A DNA stretch of 64,000 nt. Origin: Entomomonas sp. E2T0. GTDB taxonomy: Bacteria; Pseudomonadota; Gammaproteobacteria; Pseudomonadales; Pseudomonadaceae. Shown piece after piece: positions 38,535-46,774 of this stretch. The stretch covers positions 248,001 through 312,000 of the forward strand of contig NZ_CP094972.1 in NCBI RefSeq assembly GCF_025985425.1, in the 5' to 3' direction. Under the pieces are notes generated by a model. That model ran no database searches. It was not told where the DNA came from and saw nothing but the letters and a program-made list of their open reading frames with translations. Every line of letters begins with the position of its first letter. The stretch's first letter is position 1. The position numbers were made by a program, and so were the translations under genes.

Positions 38535-39938
38535 TCATGTATTTTTTAAATGTACTATTTTCCCAGGATTTAAGATATTTTTTGGGTCAAAAGCACGCTT
38601 TAAAGCACGCATCATATCCAAAGCATCTTCACCATGTTCTTCCACTAAGAAAGACATTTTATGTACACCTACACCATGCTCCCCCGTACAAGTTCCGTCC
38701 ATTTCAATAGCACGTTGCACTATGCCGTGATTAATACGCTCCATCTCCGCAACCTCCTCTGAATTATGCCGATCAATCAATAAAATAACATGATAATTAC
38801 CATCCCCCACATGTCCTACAATAGTGTAAGGAATGGTTGACTTAGCTAACTCCTGAATAGTTATATCAATACTCTCTGCTAGCCTAGAAATAGGTACACA
38901 GACATCTGTACTTACACCACGACAACCAGGTTTTAATTGCATAGAAGCAAAAAACGCATTATGTCTAGCAGTCCATAACTTACTACGGTCTTCCGTTTGT
39001 GTTGCCCAACTAAAATCTAGACCACCACTTTCTTTAGCTATCTCTTGCACCATAGTGGCTTGCTCTTCAACACTTGCAGGCGTACCATGAAATTCAAACA
39101 ACAATACAGGGGATTCTTTCAAAGAAAGTTGGCTATATTGATTAACTGCATTAACAGCCGCAGTATCCATAATTTCCACGCGGGCAATTGGGATACCCAT
39201 TTGAATAGTACTAATGACACACTGCACAGCGTCTTGTACAGTAGGGAAACTACAAATAGCAGCAGAGATTCCCTCTGGTTGAACATGTAACTTAACAGTC
39301 ACCTCAGTAATAATACCTAGAGTTCCCTCACTCCCCACAAAAATAGCTGTTAAATCATAACCTGCAGCAGACTTTTTAGCACGACTAGCAGTACGTATTA
39401 CTTTACCTTCCGCAGTAACTACTGTTAAAGAAAGTACATTATCCCGCATTGTTCCATAACGCACAGCATTGGTACCTGAAGCACGAGTAGCAGCCATACC
39501 ACCAATAGAGGCATCTGCACCAGGATCAATGGGGAAGAACAAACCTGTATGACGAATTTCTTGATTTAATTGTTTACGAGTTACGCCAGCTTGCACAGTA
39601 GCGGTTAAATCCTCTGGATTAATGGCAACAACCTGATTCATTTCAGAGAAATCAATGGTTACTCCACCTGAAAAAGGCAATACATGCCCTTCAATGGAAG
39701 AGCCGACACCAAAAGGAATAACAGGCACTTCATACTCATTACATAACTTAACTACCGTCACTACATCTTCTGTAGAACGTGCAAACACCACCGCATCTGG
39801 AGGACAAATATCATACATTGACTCATCACGCCCATGATGTTCTCTTACGGCTAATGCAGTGGATACTTGATCACCTAAGGAAAGCTTTAATGCATTTAAA
39901 AAAAGATCAGGTAATGGTTTTCTAGTATGAGTATTCAT
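38535..39938 (-). CDS. FAD-linked oxidase, GlcD/D-lactate dehydrogenase type
   Basis: The 467-residue protein (start MNTHTRKPLPD, with AGGATAG five bases before) has an FAD_binding_4 (PCMH) domain at about 40-220, with VIPFGVGSSIEGH and GADASIGGMAATRASGTNAVRYG, and a C-terminal FAD-oxidase domain with GHVGDGNYHV and GTCTGEHGVG. It could be a quinone-linked D-lactate dehydrogenase or glycolate oxidase subunit. No glcE/glcF genes follow, which favours a single-subunit D-2-hydroxyacid dehydrogenase. Confidence 0.88.
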   Translation of the reverse strand: MNTHTRKPLPDLFLNALKLSLGDQVSTALAVREHHGRDESMYDICPPDAVVFARSTEDVVTVVKLCNEYEVPVIPFGVGSSIEGHVLPFSGGVTIDFSEMNQVVAINPEDLTATVQAGVTRKQLNQEIRHTGLFFPIDPGADASIGGMAATRASGTNAVRYGTMRDNVLSLTVVTAEGKVIRTASRAKKSAAGYDLTAIFVGSEGTLGIITEVTVKLHVQPEGISAAICSFPTVQDAVQCVISTIQMGIPIARVEIMDTAAVNAVNQYSQLSLKESPVLLFEFHGTPASVEEQATMVQEIAKESGGLDFSWATQTEDRSKLWTARHNAFFASMQLKPGCRGVSTDVCVPISRLAESIDITIQELAKSTIPYTIVGHVGDGNYHVILLIDRHNSEEVAEMERINHGIVQRAIEMDGTCTGEHGVGVHKMSFLVEEHGEDALDMMRALKRAFDPKNILNPGKIVHLKNT

Positions 39939-39968
39939 TTCTATCCTACAAAGATAACTAATAATCAA

Positions 39969-40202
39969 AATAACACAAAGCTAAGACGGTAATTAATACA
40001 AATAGTTTCCCATAAACAAAGCATCCTAAAAGAATCATGACTATTTACTTAAGAAGCTAATAGTTACTATCGTCTTTACTATAAAACAGAGTTATCATAA
40101 TAATCCTTTGTAAAACCAAATACTAACAGCCAACTACAATAGATAACTTATAGCTGACTTCTTTAGTATTCCCACTTTTTAAAATAAACATTAGAGCGTG
40201 TT
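39969..40202. other. Intergenic region between divergent genes
   Basis: About 230 bases lie between the FAD-linked oxidase and the second DMT transporter. I see AT-rich sequence suited to promoters but no clear operator, repeat or RNA gene. Confidence 0.4.
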
Positions 40203-41120
40203 ATGCGTAAATCTGCTGATTTTTTTATGTTTCAAGTAATGCTTATACTTTGTGTTACTTGGGGATTACAACAAATCGCTATTAAACTAGTGGTGGGAGA
40301 TATTGCTACCATTGTACAAGCCAGTCTACGCTCAGGTATTGCTGCTTTTTTAGTAGCTATTGTATTAGTTATTAAAGGAGGTTGGCAGCCTTCATGGCAA
40401 GGTACTTCTAAAGCAGGTATGGTGGTGGGATTACTATTTGCTAGTGAATTTTTATTTATTGCACTTGGTTTACAATATACCTCTGCCTCACACATGGCCG
40501 TATTTCTTTATACAGCTCCCATTTTTTCTGCCTTAGGATTAAACTTTTTTGTTGCCAGCGAACGCTTAAAGCCTTTGCAATGGCTTGGTATTACTGTCTG
40601 CTTTATTGGGGTACTAGTGGCTTTTGGTGGTAGCATTTCCTTTAGTGAAATGAATACCACGATATTACTAGGTGACTTATTTGGATTACTTGCAGGTATT
40701 GCATGGGGAGCAACTACGGTAGTAGTACGATCAACTAAACTCTCTGAAGCACCAGCCAGTCTAACTTTATTTTATCAACTATTTATTGCTTTTATTTCAC
40801 TACTACTGATTGCATTAGTAACAGGACAATTTGCTACGTTTAACTTAACACCTATGTCTGTGAGTAGTTTACTGTTCCAAGGTGTTATTGTTTCTTTTGT
40901 CAGCTACTTAGTATGGTTCTGGTTACTACGCCAATATTTAGCCAATAATTTAGCCGTATTTTCTTTTATGACCCCTATGTTTGGTGTAACTTTTGGTGTA
41001 TTAATACTAGGCGAAAAGCTTACAATTAACTTTATTATAGGCGCAATTCTTATTTTACTAGGTATCCTTCTAGTAAGTGGTGAGGCAGCATTAACACGTT
41101 TTATTAAAGGTTTAAATTAG
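40203..41120 (+). CDS. DMT-superfamily transporter, EamA type (second copy)
   Basis: The 305-residue protein has ten predicted membrane helices in two EamA repeats; motifs include CVTWGLQQIAIKL in helix 1, FLFIALGLQYTSASHMAVFLY in two parts, and GIAWGATTVVVRSTKLS in the second repeat. The substrate is unknown. It precedes nfi on the same strand by 21 bases. Confidence 0.88.
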   Translation: MRKSADFFMFQVMLILCVTWGLQQIAIKLVVGDIATIVQASLRSGIAAFLVAIVLVIKGGWQPSWQGTSKAGMVVGLLFASEFLFIALGLQYTSASHMAVFLYTAPIFSALGLNFFVASERLKPLQWLGITVCFIGVLVAFGGSISFSEMNTTILLGDLFGLLAGIAWGATTVVVRSTKLSEAPASLTLFYQLFIAFISLLLIALVTGQFATFNLTPMSVSSLLFQGVIVSFVSYLVWFWLLRQYLANNLAVFSFMTPMFGVTFGVLILGEKLTINFIIGAILILLGILLVSGEAALTRFIKGLN

Positions 41121-41141
41121 TTAAAATAAACAGAGGTAACA

Positions 41142-41840
41142 ATGATATTGCATCAATGGACACAAAACCCTCAAGAAGCAATTACTATACAAAAACAACT
41201 AGCATCGCAAGTGGAAAGAACAGACCAACTCCCTGCTACTATTAACTATATTGCAGGCGTAGATATAGGTTTTGAACAACAAAATGACACCACCTTAACC
41301 CGTGCAGTTATTGTCGTATTAGAATATCCCTCACTTAAAGTAGTGGACTATGCACTCCATCGTGAAGTAACAAGAATGCCCTATATCCCAGGGTTATTAT
41401 CTTTTAGAGAAGTGCCAGCAGCTATTGCCGCCTTTCAGCAACTTAAACAACAACCAGACTTAATTATGGTAGATGGACAAGGCATTGCTCACCCTCGTCG
41501 TTTAGGCGTAGCCTCTCATCTAGGCTTATGGCTAGATATTCCTACTATTGGTGTGGCTAAAAAAAGACTCTGTGGAAAATACCAAACTGTTCCTGAACAT
41601 AAAGGAAACTGGGTACCACTAGAAGATAAAGGAGAAACAATTGGTGCTGTATTGCGCTCAAAAGATAATATTAATCCACTCTTTATCTCTATAGGCCACC
41701 GTATTTGCTTAGATTCTGCGATTAATTGGGTAACTAATTGCTTAACAAAATACAAACTTCCTGAACCCACTAGACAAGCAGACCGTTTAGCATCAAGACG
41801 GGTAGCAGAAGAACGTATCTTTAAAGAATGGAATATATAG
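41142..41840 (+). CDS. nfi: Endonuclease V (deoxyinosine 3'-endonuclease)
   Basis: The 232-residue protein has the EndoV catalytic residues: Asp41 in AGVDIGFE, Glu in SFREVPAAI, and Asp in MVDGQGIAHPRRLG, with the PYIPGLLSFRE strand that reads the base. It nicks near deaminated adenine. The stop codon TAG (41838-41840) lies within the first five bases (TATAG) of the palindromic repeat that follows, so the repeat provides the present C terminus; the last residues may differ from the ancestral ones. Confidence 0.95.
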   Translation: MILHQWTQNPQEAITIQKQLASQVERTDQLPATINYIAGVDIGFEQQNDTTLTRAVIVVLEYPSLKVVDYALHREVTRMPYIPGLLSFREVPAAIAAFQQLKQQPDLIMVDGQGIAHPRRLGVASHLGLWLDIPTIGVAKKRLCGKYQTVPEHKGNWVPLEDKGETIGAVLRSKDNINPLFISIGHRICLDSAINWVTNCLTKYKLPEPTRQADRLASRRVAEERIFKEWNI

Positions 41841-41941
41841 CTGTTTCTATATAATTTTAGACGAGGCGAATGACTGAAGACAGTACAACTAGTACGACAA
41901 AGTCATTCAACGACGTATAAAATTATAAGGCAATAGCTATA
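41836..41941. repeat. Palindromic dispersed repeat, copy B (Correia-like MITE candidate)
   Basis: This 106-bp unit begins TATAG and ends CTATA. The ends are inverted repeats of about 26 bp (TATAATTTTA pairs exactly with TAAAATTATA), and the inner stem GAATGACT/AGTCATTC encloses the same core as copy A. It overlaps the nfi stop codon and ends two bases before the gene on the opposite strand. Edge TA dinucleotides fit a TA target duplication. Length and 26-bp ends recall neisserial Correia elements; the sequence is different. Confidence 0.8.
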
Positions 41942-41943
41942 AA

Positions 41944-42153
41944 TTAACGTTTTCTTGGTTTAAAGCGCTTAACAGACCAATATTCAAATGCTGTAAAAAT
42001 AGCTACCAAAATAGCCACAATAGCTACTGTTTCCATTAACCATACCATTTTAAAAGTTAATGCGACAACAATAAGCACTAAACAAACAATAACCAATCGA
42101 ATCCCTGATGTAATTAAAAGCCTCGAACGTCTAACACGTCGTCCAATCTTCAT
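41944..42153 (-). CDS. Small membrane protein with two helices
   Basis: The 69-residue product is highly basic at both ends (KIGRRVRRSRLL and KRFKPRKR) with two hydrophobic helices between (about 17-36 and 38-57). It should sit in the inner membrane with both ends in the cytosol. No family is recognised. A plausible ribosome-binding stretch (AAAAAAGGTAACAAGTAGCT) precedes the ATG. Confidence 0.6.
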   Translation of the reverse strand: MKIGRRVRRSRLLITSGIRLVIVCLVLIVVALTFKMVWLMETVAIVAILVAIFTAFEYWSVKRFKPRKR

Positions 42154-42265
42154 AGCTACTTGTTACCTTTTTTATTAATCTCATTGTTATTTTTAACATA
42201 ATGGGAAATAAATGCAAGATTATAATAAGCGAAACAACGTTTAATTCAAATTATAATGCTTACTT

Positions 42266-42302
42266 AAAAATTAAGAGATTAACAAATCTATTAATCTCTT
42301 AA
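42266..42302 (-). terminator. Rho-independent terminator
   Basis: TTAAGAGATTAA and TTAATCTCTTAA form a perfect 12-pair stem with an eight-base loop; on the minus strand TTTTT follows. It ends transcripts of the leftward gene at 42346. Confidence 0.7.
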
Positions 42303-42345
42303 CGTAAAATTTATTTTTGAATTTTTAAAAGAATCTTATCTAAAC

Positions 42346-42741
42346 TTAATGGCATGCATTTATAATAGACTCGTACCATACATCTGTAGAACATTTCCAA
42401 TATTTTACAGAGCGATCCTCATTAAAAACTGCCTCTAAAGTAAGCTTTTTTCCTCCAACCGTTGGGGATCGCTCAGCTATATTAGCCACTATTAAACAAG
42501 TATTTTCATCAATTCCTTTTTTTAAATTGATTACTGATAAAAATTTATTAACATGTTCTCCCTCCTCCTCAGGGCAATACCCATTATCTTTATAAAACTC
42601 CTCTACTTGTTTTTTAAATCTATTAGTTTCATTAAAAGCTTCTTTCATAATTCCTTTACTCATTTGATAGTAGTAAATCATAAAGACTAAAAATATTATT
42701 AAAAATATCAAAACTATCACCGCTATTTTTTTATATTTCAT
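42346..42741 (-). CDS. Membrane-anchored protein with a pilin-like tail
   Basis: The 131-residue protein has one long N-terminal hydrophobic helix (about 5-28) continuing into a polar helix, then a C-terminal beta region. LTLEAVFNEDRSVKYWKC followed by a final Cys six residues from the end resembles the beta-sheet and disulfide loop of type IV pilins. Unlike pilins, it has no Gly-Phe-Thr-Leu-x-Glu processing site, so it is probably a bitopic membrane protein with a pilin-like fold. Function is unknown. Confidence 0.6.
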   Translation of the reverse strand: MKYKKIAVIVLIFLIIFLVFMIYYYQMSKGIMKEAFNETNRFKKQVEEFYKDNGYCPEEEGEHVNKFLSVINLKKGIDENTCLIVANIAERSPTVGGKKLTLEAVFNEDRSVKYWKCSTDVWYESIINACH

Positions 42742-42819
42742 AATTAACTCTTAATAAATCTTTTTAATAATTTTCTTTATGATAATGATCTTTTTATACA
42801 AGTATTAAAAATACCTCTT

Positions 42820-43425
42820 TTATTCTTTATTTGTTAAATTTTCTAAATACTCTATAGCTACCCAAAAGCCTAAGTCAGCAGATCTTTTTATATAGTTTAT
42901 TCCTTTAGAACGATTACTATCTAATACTAATAAATCCAATCCTTTCTGATATAACGCTTCTAAATGTTCTTGTGCAGCTGCTTTATCTAGCCAATATGAC
43001 ACTTTCTCATAATCTTTTGCTAAACCTGCCCAACCATATCTATATAGCCCTTGTAAATGAAATTGAGCTTCATCAAGCCCGCCCTCAGCCGCTTTAGTAA
43101 TTAGAGCAACCGCCTTTTTATTATTAATTCCTATACATGAACCATACTGATATGCTCGCCCTAACTCCAATGTAGCTTCCAAATTACCATCATCGGAATA
43201 TTTCTTTAAAAAAAATAGATACTTATCATTCCATTGGGATGATTGCAAACTATCCTTGAAAGGTTCATCTACTCTATAAATAAAGCTAAGCATTTCACAA
43301 GCTTCTGGAACGCCTTTATTTGCTAATTGCTCAAATAATTCAATGGATAACTGAATATTATCTTTGTTGTAAAAATCCATTGCTTTGTCATATTCTGCTA
43401 TTAATTTAATATCTTGTAAGATCAT
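42820..43425 (-). CDS. Sel1-repeat protein
   Basis: The 201-residue protein is built of Sel1-like alpha/alpha repeats: PEACEMLSFIYRV, ATLELGRAYQYGSCIGINNK, DEAQFHLQGLYRYG and ALYQKGLDLL. There is no signal peptide. A second copy with essentially identical DNA over about 535 bases lies at 45586-46121 and is frameshifted. Sel1 proteins often work as adaptors and appear among orphan immunity genes of polymorphic toxins; this context suggests, but does not prove, such a role. Confidence 0.8.
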   Translation of the reverse strand: MILQDIKLIAEYDKAMDFYNKDNIQLSIELFEQLANKGVPEACEMLSFIYRVDEPFKDSLQSSQWNDKYLFFLKKYSDDGNLEATLELGRAYQYGSCIGINNKKAVALITKAAEGGLDEAQFHLQGLYRYGWAGLAKDYEKVSYWLDKAAAQEHLEALYQKGLDLLVLDSNRSKGINYIKRSADLGFWVAIEYLENLTNKE

Positions 43426-43436
43426 AAGCTTCCATT

Positions 43437-43470
43437 AAAAAACCATGATATAGTTACTACTATATCATGG
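43437..43470 (-). terminator. Rho-independent terminator
   Basis: CCATGATATAG and CTATATCATGG form a perfect 11-pair stem with a six-base loop, followed on the minus strand by TTTTTT. It lies just upstream of the Sel1 gene start. Confidence 0.75.
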
Positions 43471-43545
43471 CACTTTTGTTTTGTAGTGGTGGTTTCTGTA
43501 TTCAATGGGCCTTCATTAGCTAGTGTAGATTAAAAACATCATTAA

Positions 43546-43583
43546 AAATTGAGAAGTTTTTATACATATTTACTTCTCAATTT
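43546..43583 (-). terminator. Terminator-like hairpin after the 84-residue membrane gene
   Basis: AAATTGAGAAG and CTTCTCAATTT pair over 11 bases with a 16-base loop; on the minus strand the arm ends in TTTTT. It lies about 50 bases after the gene at 43635. Confidence 0.6.
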
Positions 43584-43634
43584 AAAATAACTATAGAAAA
43601 GTTATTTAAATATTATTTTAATTAATTATAAAAA

Positions 43635-43889
43635 TCAAAATTTTAATGGATGTAAAATAGGCATTAACAAATATAAAAGAAAGGGTGAAAAAGCACAAGA
43701 CAATGCAACAACTACCCCCAAAGCAGCTTCACTCAATTTATTGCAATATTTTACAATAATATTACCTATCAAAATATATAGTGATGATAAAAAAATAGCC
43801 ACAAAAAACACCCCACTTAACATAAATAAACTTAGTATTAATAATATTAGCGAAGTGTAGATAAAAGTTTGAAATGTTTTTCGAGTCAT
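43635..43889 (-). CDS. Small hydrophobic membrane protein
   Basis: The 84-residue product is almost wholly hydrophobic, with two or three membrane helices (about 10-30, 32-48 and 57-79). GGAGTACAACA before the ATG is a good ribosome-binding site. No family is recognised. Confidence 0.55.
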   Translation of the reverse strand: MTRKTFQTFIYTSLILLILSLFMLSGVFFVAIFLSSLYILIGNIIVKYCNKLSEAALGVVVALSCAFSPFLLYLLMPILHPLKF

Positions 43890-43923
43890 TGTTGTACTCC
43901 ATTTTTATAAGTTTTTCCCCAAC

Positions 43924-44231
43924 CTATTCTTGAATCCCCCCCCAAATCATATTACTAAAACCAAAGCCTTGATACCCTCTAACATTTCTATTAGGAACTA
44001 AATGGCTTAAATCTCTTATAATATTATTTCCTTTTCTATTTCCTGTGGATTCATATTTATTGGCGCATCTATAGCTACTAAACCAACAAATGCATTTTGA
44101 TCTATTTTATTTAAATTTATATTAGGAATTTCTAAGCTTTTTTTAACTTCTGGTAATAATGCTTCTGCAAAACATAGGTTTATTAAATTTAATACAATAA
44201 CAGCATAGATAATAAAAATTTTAATTTTCAT
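43924..44231 (-). pseudogene. Secreted small protein, probably frameshifted
   Basis: The frame starting at 44231 gives a 71-residue product with a signal peptide (about 1-22, ending CFAEA) and stops at 44016. A different frame then remains open with protein-like content (GNRKGNNIIRDLSHLVPNRN, then GYQGFGFSNMIW) to TAG at 43924-43926. The natural join lies near INMNP. I read it as one gene of about 100 codons split by a one-base change. The second part includes a run of eight G (minus strand, 43936-43943), a possible slippage site near the C terminus. Confidence 0.45.
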
Positions 44232-44334
44232 GCTCGCTTATCCTTAAAAGGATGAAGTAAAATTATTTATATTATGTTTATTATTTAGACATAAAGAAAC
44301 TCAGATTTTATATAAGCAATTAAATTGCCTATTT

Positions 44335-44910
44335 TTACTTTAATAATATCCAAGCTGTCTCTTTACTAACTACACCTATTCTGTAACCATCTTTATGTGG
44401 TACACCTATTGTAAAACAAGCCTTAATTAATTTATTTTTTAAATCTTTATCTGTGACTACTCTCCCTGTTTTACTGTCTCTTAAATCTTCCAAATTAAAC
44501 TCTAATTGATACTTTGCATATGGTTTTGTTACAAAAGGTTGTATGGTAGATATCACTGACATATTAATAGATACTCTAGAATAATTTTTTACTTCTTGTG
44601 TAGTAGTATCTTTTATATAAACATGAAAGCCTAAAGGATATACTCTTCCTAACCGACTAGTAGAATAAACATTATTTACTGGTATATTCTCAAGCTCATC
44701 TCTGTTATAACCAAAAGGATCATCAATTATAATAAAATCATCAGAAGTATTTTCAACAGCTAATACCACATTATAATTATTAAAATCAATTTCTATTGAA
44801 GGAATTAAACTCCTGTAATTTTTATTATTATAATTTTCACATTCTCCCTCTCCATTACAAATATTAATTGTACAAAACAGTAATATACTGATTAGTAATT
44901 TATTTAACAT
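44335..44910 (-). CDS. Secreted protein of unknown function
   Basis: Start at ATG 44910 is chosen because GGGAG lies eight bases upstream; the product then begins MLNKLLISILLFCTINICNG, a signal peptide, and has 191 residues. The rest is a probable beta-rich periplasmic domain with no recognised motif (for example DDFIIIDDPFGYNRDELENI). It belongs to the leftward island of small accessory genes. Confidence 0.6.
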   Translation of the reverse strand: MLNKLLISILLFCTINICNGEGECENYNNKNYRSLIPSIEIDFNNYNVVLAVENTSDDFIIIDDPFGYNRDELENIPVNNVYSTSRLGRVYPLGFHVYIKDTTTQEVKNYSRVSINMSVISTIQPFVTKPYAKYQLEFNLEDLRDSKTGRVVTDKDLKNKLIKACFTIGVPHKDGYRIGVVSKETAWILLK

Positions 44911-44995
44911 CTGTTTTTCTCCCATTGACTTTATTCTTGGCAGTTCAATTATCATAAGAGTAATTATAATTTCAGTAACTTGCTAAACTAAACTT

Positions 44996-45025
44996 AGTTA
45001 TCCTAGAAAATTATCTAGGATAACT
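44996..45025 (-). terminator. Hairpin after the NTF2-fold gene
   Basis: AGTTATCCTAG and CTAGGATAACT form a perfect 11-pair stem with an eight-base loop, five bases after the stop of the gene at 45031. The T tract is weak on the minus strand. Confidence 0.55.
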
Positions 45026-45030
45026 ATAGT

Positions 45031-45435
45031 TTATCGATCGTGCATTAACCCAATAACTTTACCATCAGTTTTAGAAATTACTATTAAAAATGTACCACCT
45101 GCAGTAAGAATTGGTTGTTGTAAAATCTGGCCCGTTATTATCCATTCATTTTGATTATCTGCTATAAGATAAGGTTTTTGCTCATTAGCAACTTTCTCTC
45201 CATAATAGTTTTTTATATAAATTTCGGCTAAATCTAATGCCATTACTTTAGAACTAACTAACTCCTTCTCTCCTATCTCATTATTTTCTTCTAGGTATCT
45301 CTTATCTAAAAGTTCTAATGCATAACTATTGGTAGGTATAACTGTTGATTTCTGAGCATAGGCAGAGCATGAAATCATAATCACCAATAATATAACAAAT
45401 ATTCCTTTTTTGAATTTAATTAAATTAGTTATCAA
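45031..45435 (-). CDS. NTF2-fold immunity protein-like, secreted
   Basis: The 134-residue product starts with a TTG codon and has a signal peptide ending near SCSAYAQ. Residues about 60-134 fit the NTF2-fold immunity family of polymorphic toxin systems: ALDLAEIYIKNYYGEKVANE, PYLIADNQNEWIITGQI and a GGTFLIVISKTDGKVIGLMH end. Such proteins protect from a cognate toxin delivered by T6SS, Rhs or CDI. No toxin gene is visible nearby. The signal peptide would put it in the periplasm. Confidence 0.65.
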   Translation of the reverse strand: MITNLIKFKKGIFVILLVIMISCSAYAQKSTVIPTNSYALELLDKRYLEENNEIGEKELVSSKVMALDLAEIYIKNYYGEKVANEQKPYLIADNQNEWIITGQILQQPILTAGGTFLIVISKTDGKVIGLMHDR

Positions 45436-45568
45436 TCGTTATTTTCTCTAAACATATTATTTATTGGGTATTTTTTTATATTTTATACCCAAAAGTATTT
45501 GATATTCCATTAAACACTAAAAGGTAACTCTGAACTCATCCTCTTAAATACTGTAATATTGTATCAAT

Positions 45569-46169
45569 TTACTTTCTAAAACTATCTAAATACTCTATAG
45601 CTACCCAAAAGCCTAAGTCAGCAGATCTTTTTATATAGTTTATTCCTTTAGAACGATTACTATCTAATACTAATAAATCCAATCCTTTCTGATATAACGC
45701 TTCTAAATGTTCTTGTGCAGCTGCTTTATCTAGCCAATATGACACTTTCTCATAATCTTTTGCTAAACCTGCCCAACCATATCTATATAGCCCTTGTAAA
45801 TGAAATTGAGCTTCATCAAGCCCGCCCTCAGCCGCTTTAGTAATTAGAGCAACCGCCTTTTTATTATTAATTCCTATACATGAACCATACTGATATGCTC
45901 GCCCTAACTCCAATGTAGCTTCCAAATTACCATCATCGGAATATTTCTTTAAAAAAAATAGATACTTATCATTCCATTGGGATGATTGCAAACTATCCTT
46001 GAAAGGTTCATCTACTCTATAAATAAAGCTAAGCATTTCACAAGCTTCTGGAACGCCTTTATTTGCTAATTGCTCAAATAATTCATATGGATAACTGAAT
46101 ATTATCTTTGTTATAAAAATCCATTACTTTCTCATATTGTATTTTTTGCTGATTATCTTTTAAGATCAT
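45569..46169 (-). pseudogene. Frameshifted second copy of the Sel1-repeat gene
   Basis: The ATG at 46169 starts a frame like that of the first copy (MILKDNQQKIQYEKVMDFYN, then KDNIQLSI) but a one-base insertion near 46085-46088 (TCCATATGAA where the intact copy has TCCATTGAA) brings in TGA. After that point the frame resumes and matches the first copy at every residue through VAIEYL, then ends with a different short tail. An internal ATG at 46036 could give a 155-residue fragment. The near-perfect identity implies recent duplication or gene conversion. Confidence 0.8.
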
Positions 46170-46193
46170 AAATCACCATAAATAGTTATAAGA

Positions 46194-46219
46194 TACCCCC
46201 TAGTTATTAATAGGGGGTA
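46194..46219 (-). terminator. Hairpin after the DUF4288 gene
   Basis: TACCCCCTA and TAGGGGGTA form a nine-pair stem with an eight-base loop, about 40 bases after the DUF4288 stop. No strong T run follows. Confidence 0.5.
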
Positions 46220-46258
46220 ATAAAATATCCATAAATAATGGCATTAATAACTGAAGCT

Positions 46259-46606
46259 TTAACTCTCAAACGGTGTTAACAAGCTTTTGCCTTCTTCTGG
46301 ACGTAAAAATCGAGAAAAAACTTCACATCCTTCACCAATCTCTTCATCAAGTATTTGATAGCAATTCGCTACACCAATAAAACGCCATTGGCAATGCTCG
46401 TTATAACTATTGGAGTATTCAATTTCTTTCTTTTTACCAAGTAAAATAGCCTTTTCTATAGCATCTTCTGATGACAACGCATCAATAAGAAGTATACTTT
46501 CCTCCCAACTGCCGTCATTTGTTATTTTTTGATTATTTATATCCATTTCATAAATCAGACTTACTGTAAACCAAATATGTTGATTGCATACTATCTTTGT
46601 ATTCAT
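46259..46606 (-). CDS. DUF4288 domain protein
   Basis: The 115-residue protein has the DUF4288 pattern: WFTVSLIYEM near the start, then EESILLIDALSSEDAIEKAI, QWRFIGVANCYQIL and EGCEVFSRFL. GGAGGTATTTAG before the ATG is a strong ribosome-binding site. DUF4288 proteins are often found among immunity-like genes. It is the last chromosomal gene before the prophage end. Confidence 0.7.
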   Translation of the reverse strand: MNTKIVCNQHIWFTVSLIYEMDINNQKITNDGSWEESILLIDALSSEDAIEKAILLGKKKEIEYSNSYNEHCQWRFIGVANCYQILDEEIGEGCEVFSRFLRPEEGKSLLTPFES

Positions 46607-46680
46607 CTAAATACCTCCAAATAATATTATTTTTTGAATCTATTATCATTTATTAATTTCCATGCTGTTTTTGCTCTTTC

Positions 46681-46770
46681 TGTAGCGCGGTTTCATATTT
46701 GAACGGTTTTTCTTTCATATTTAAAGCTTAACTACTTTTTCACTATATGCAAATCTTTTTCAAATTTTAG
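46681..46770. repeat. Candidate transposable-phage right end with four TTTCA repeats
   Basis: Starting at TGTAGCGCGG (46681), the motif TTTCA occurs at 46691, 46713, 46738 and 46758, each followed by an A/T-rich stretch; the first two share TTTCATATTT. Mu-like phage ends begin TG and carry spaced transposase-binding sites, and Mu itself starts TGTTTCATTTGAA. The exact boundary is inferred; the five bases CTTTC before it would be the target duplication. Confidence 0.45.
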
Positions 46771-46774
46771 CATT

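Noticed and set aside
45464-45492. TTGGGTAT/ATACCCAA inverted repeat
   Set aside because: The stem is short, the loop is T/A-rich and the position within the AT-rich gap gives no clear role.
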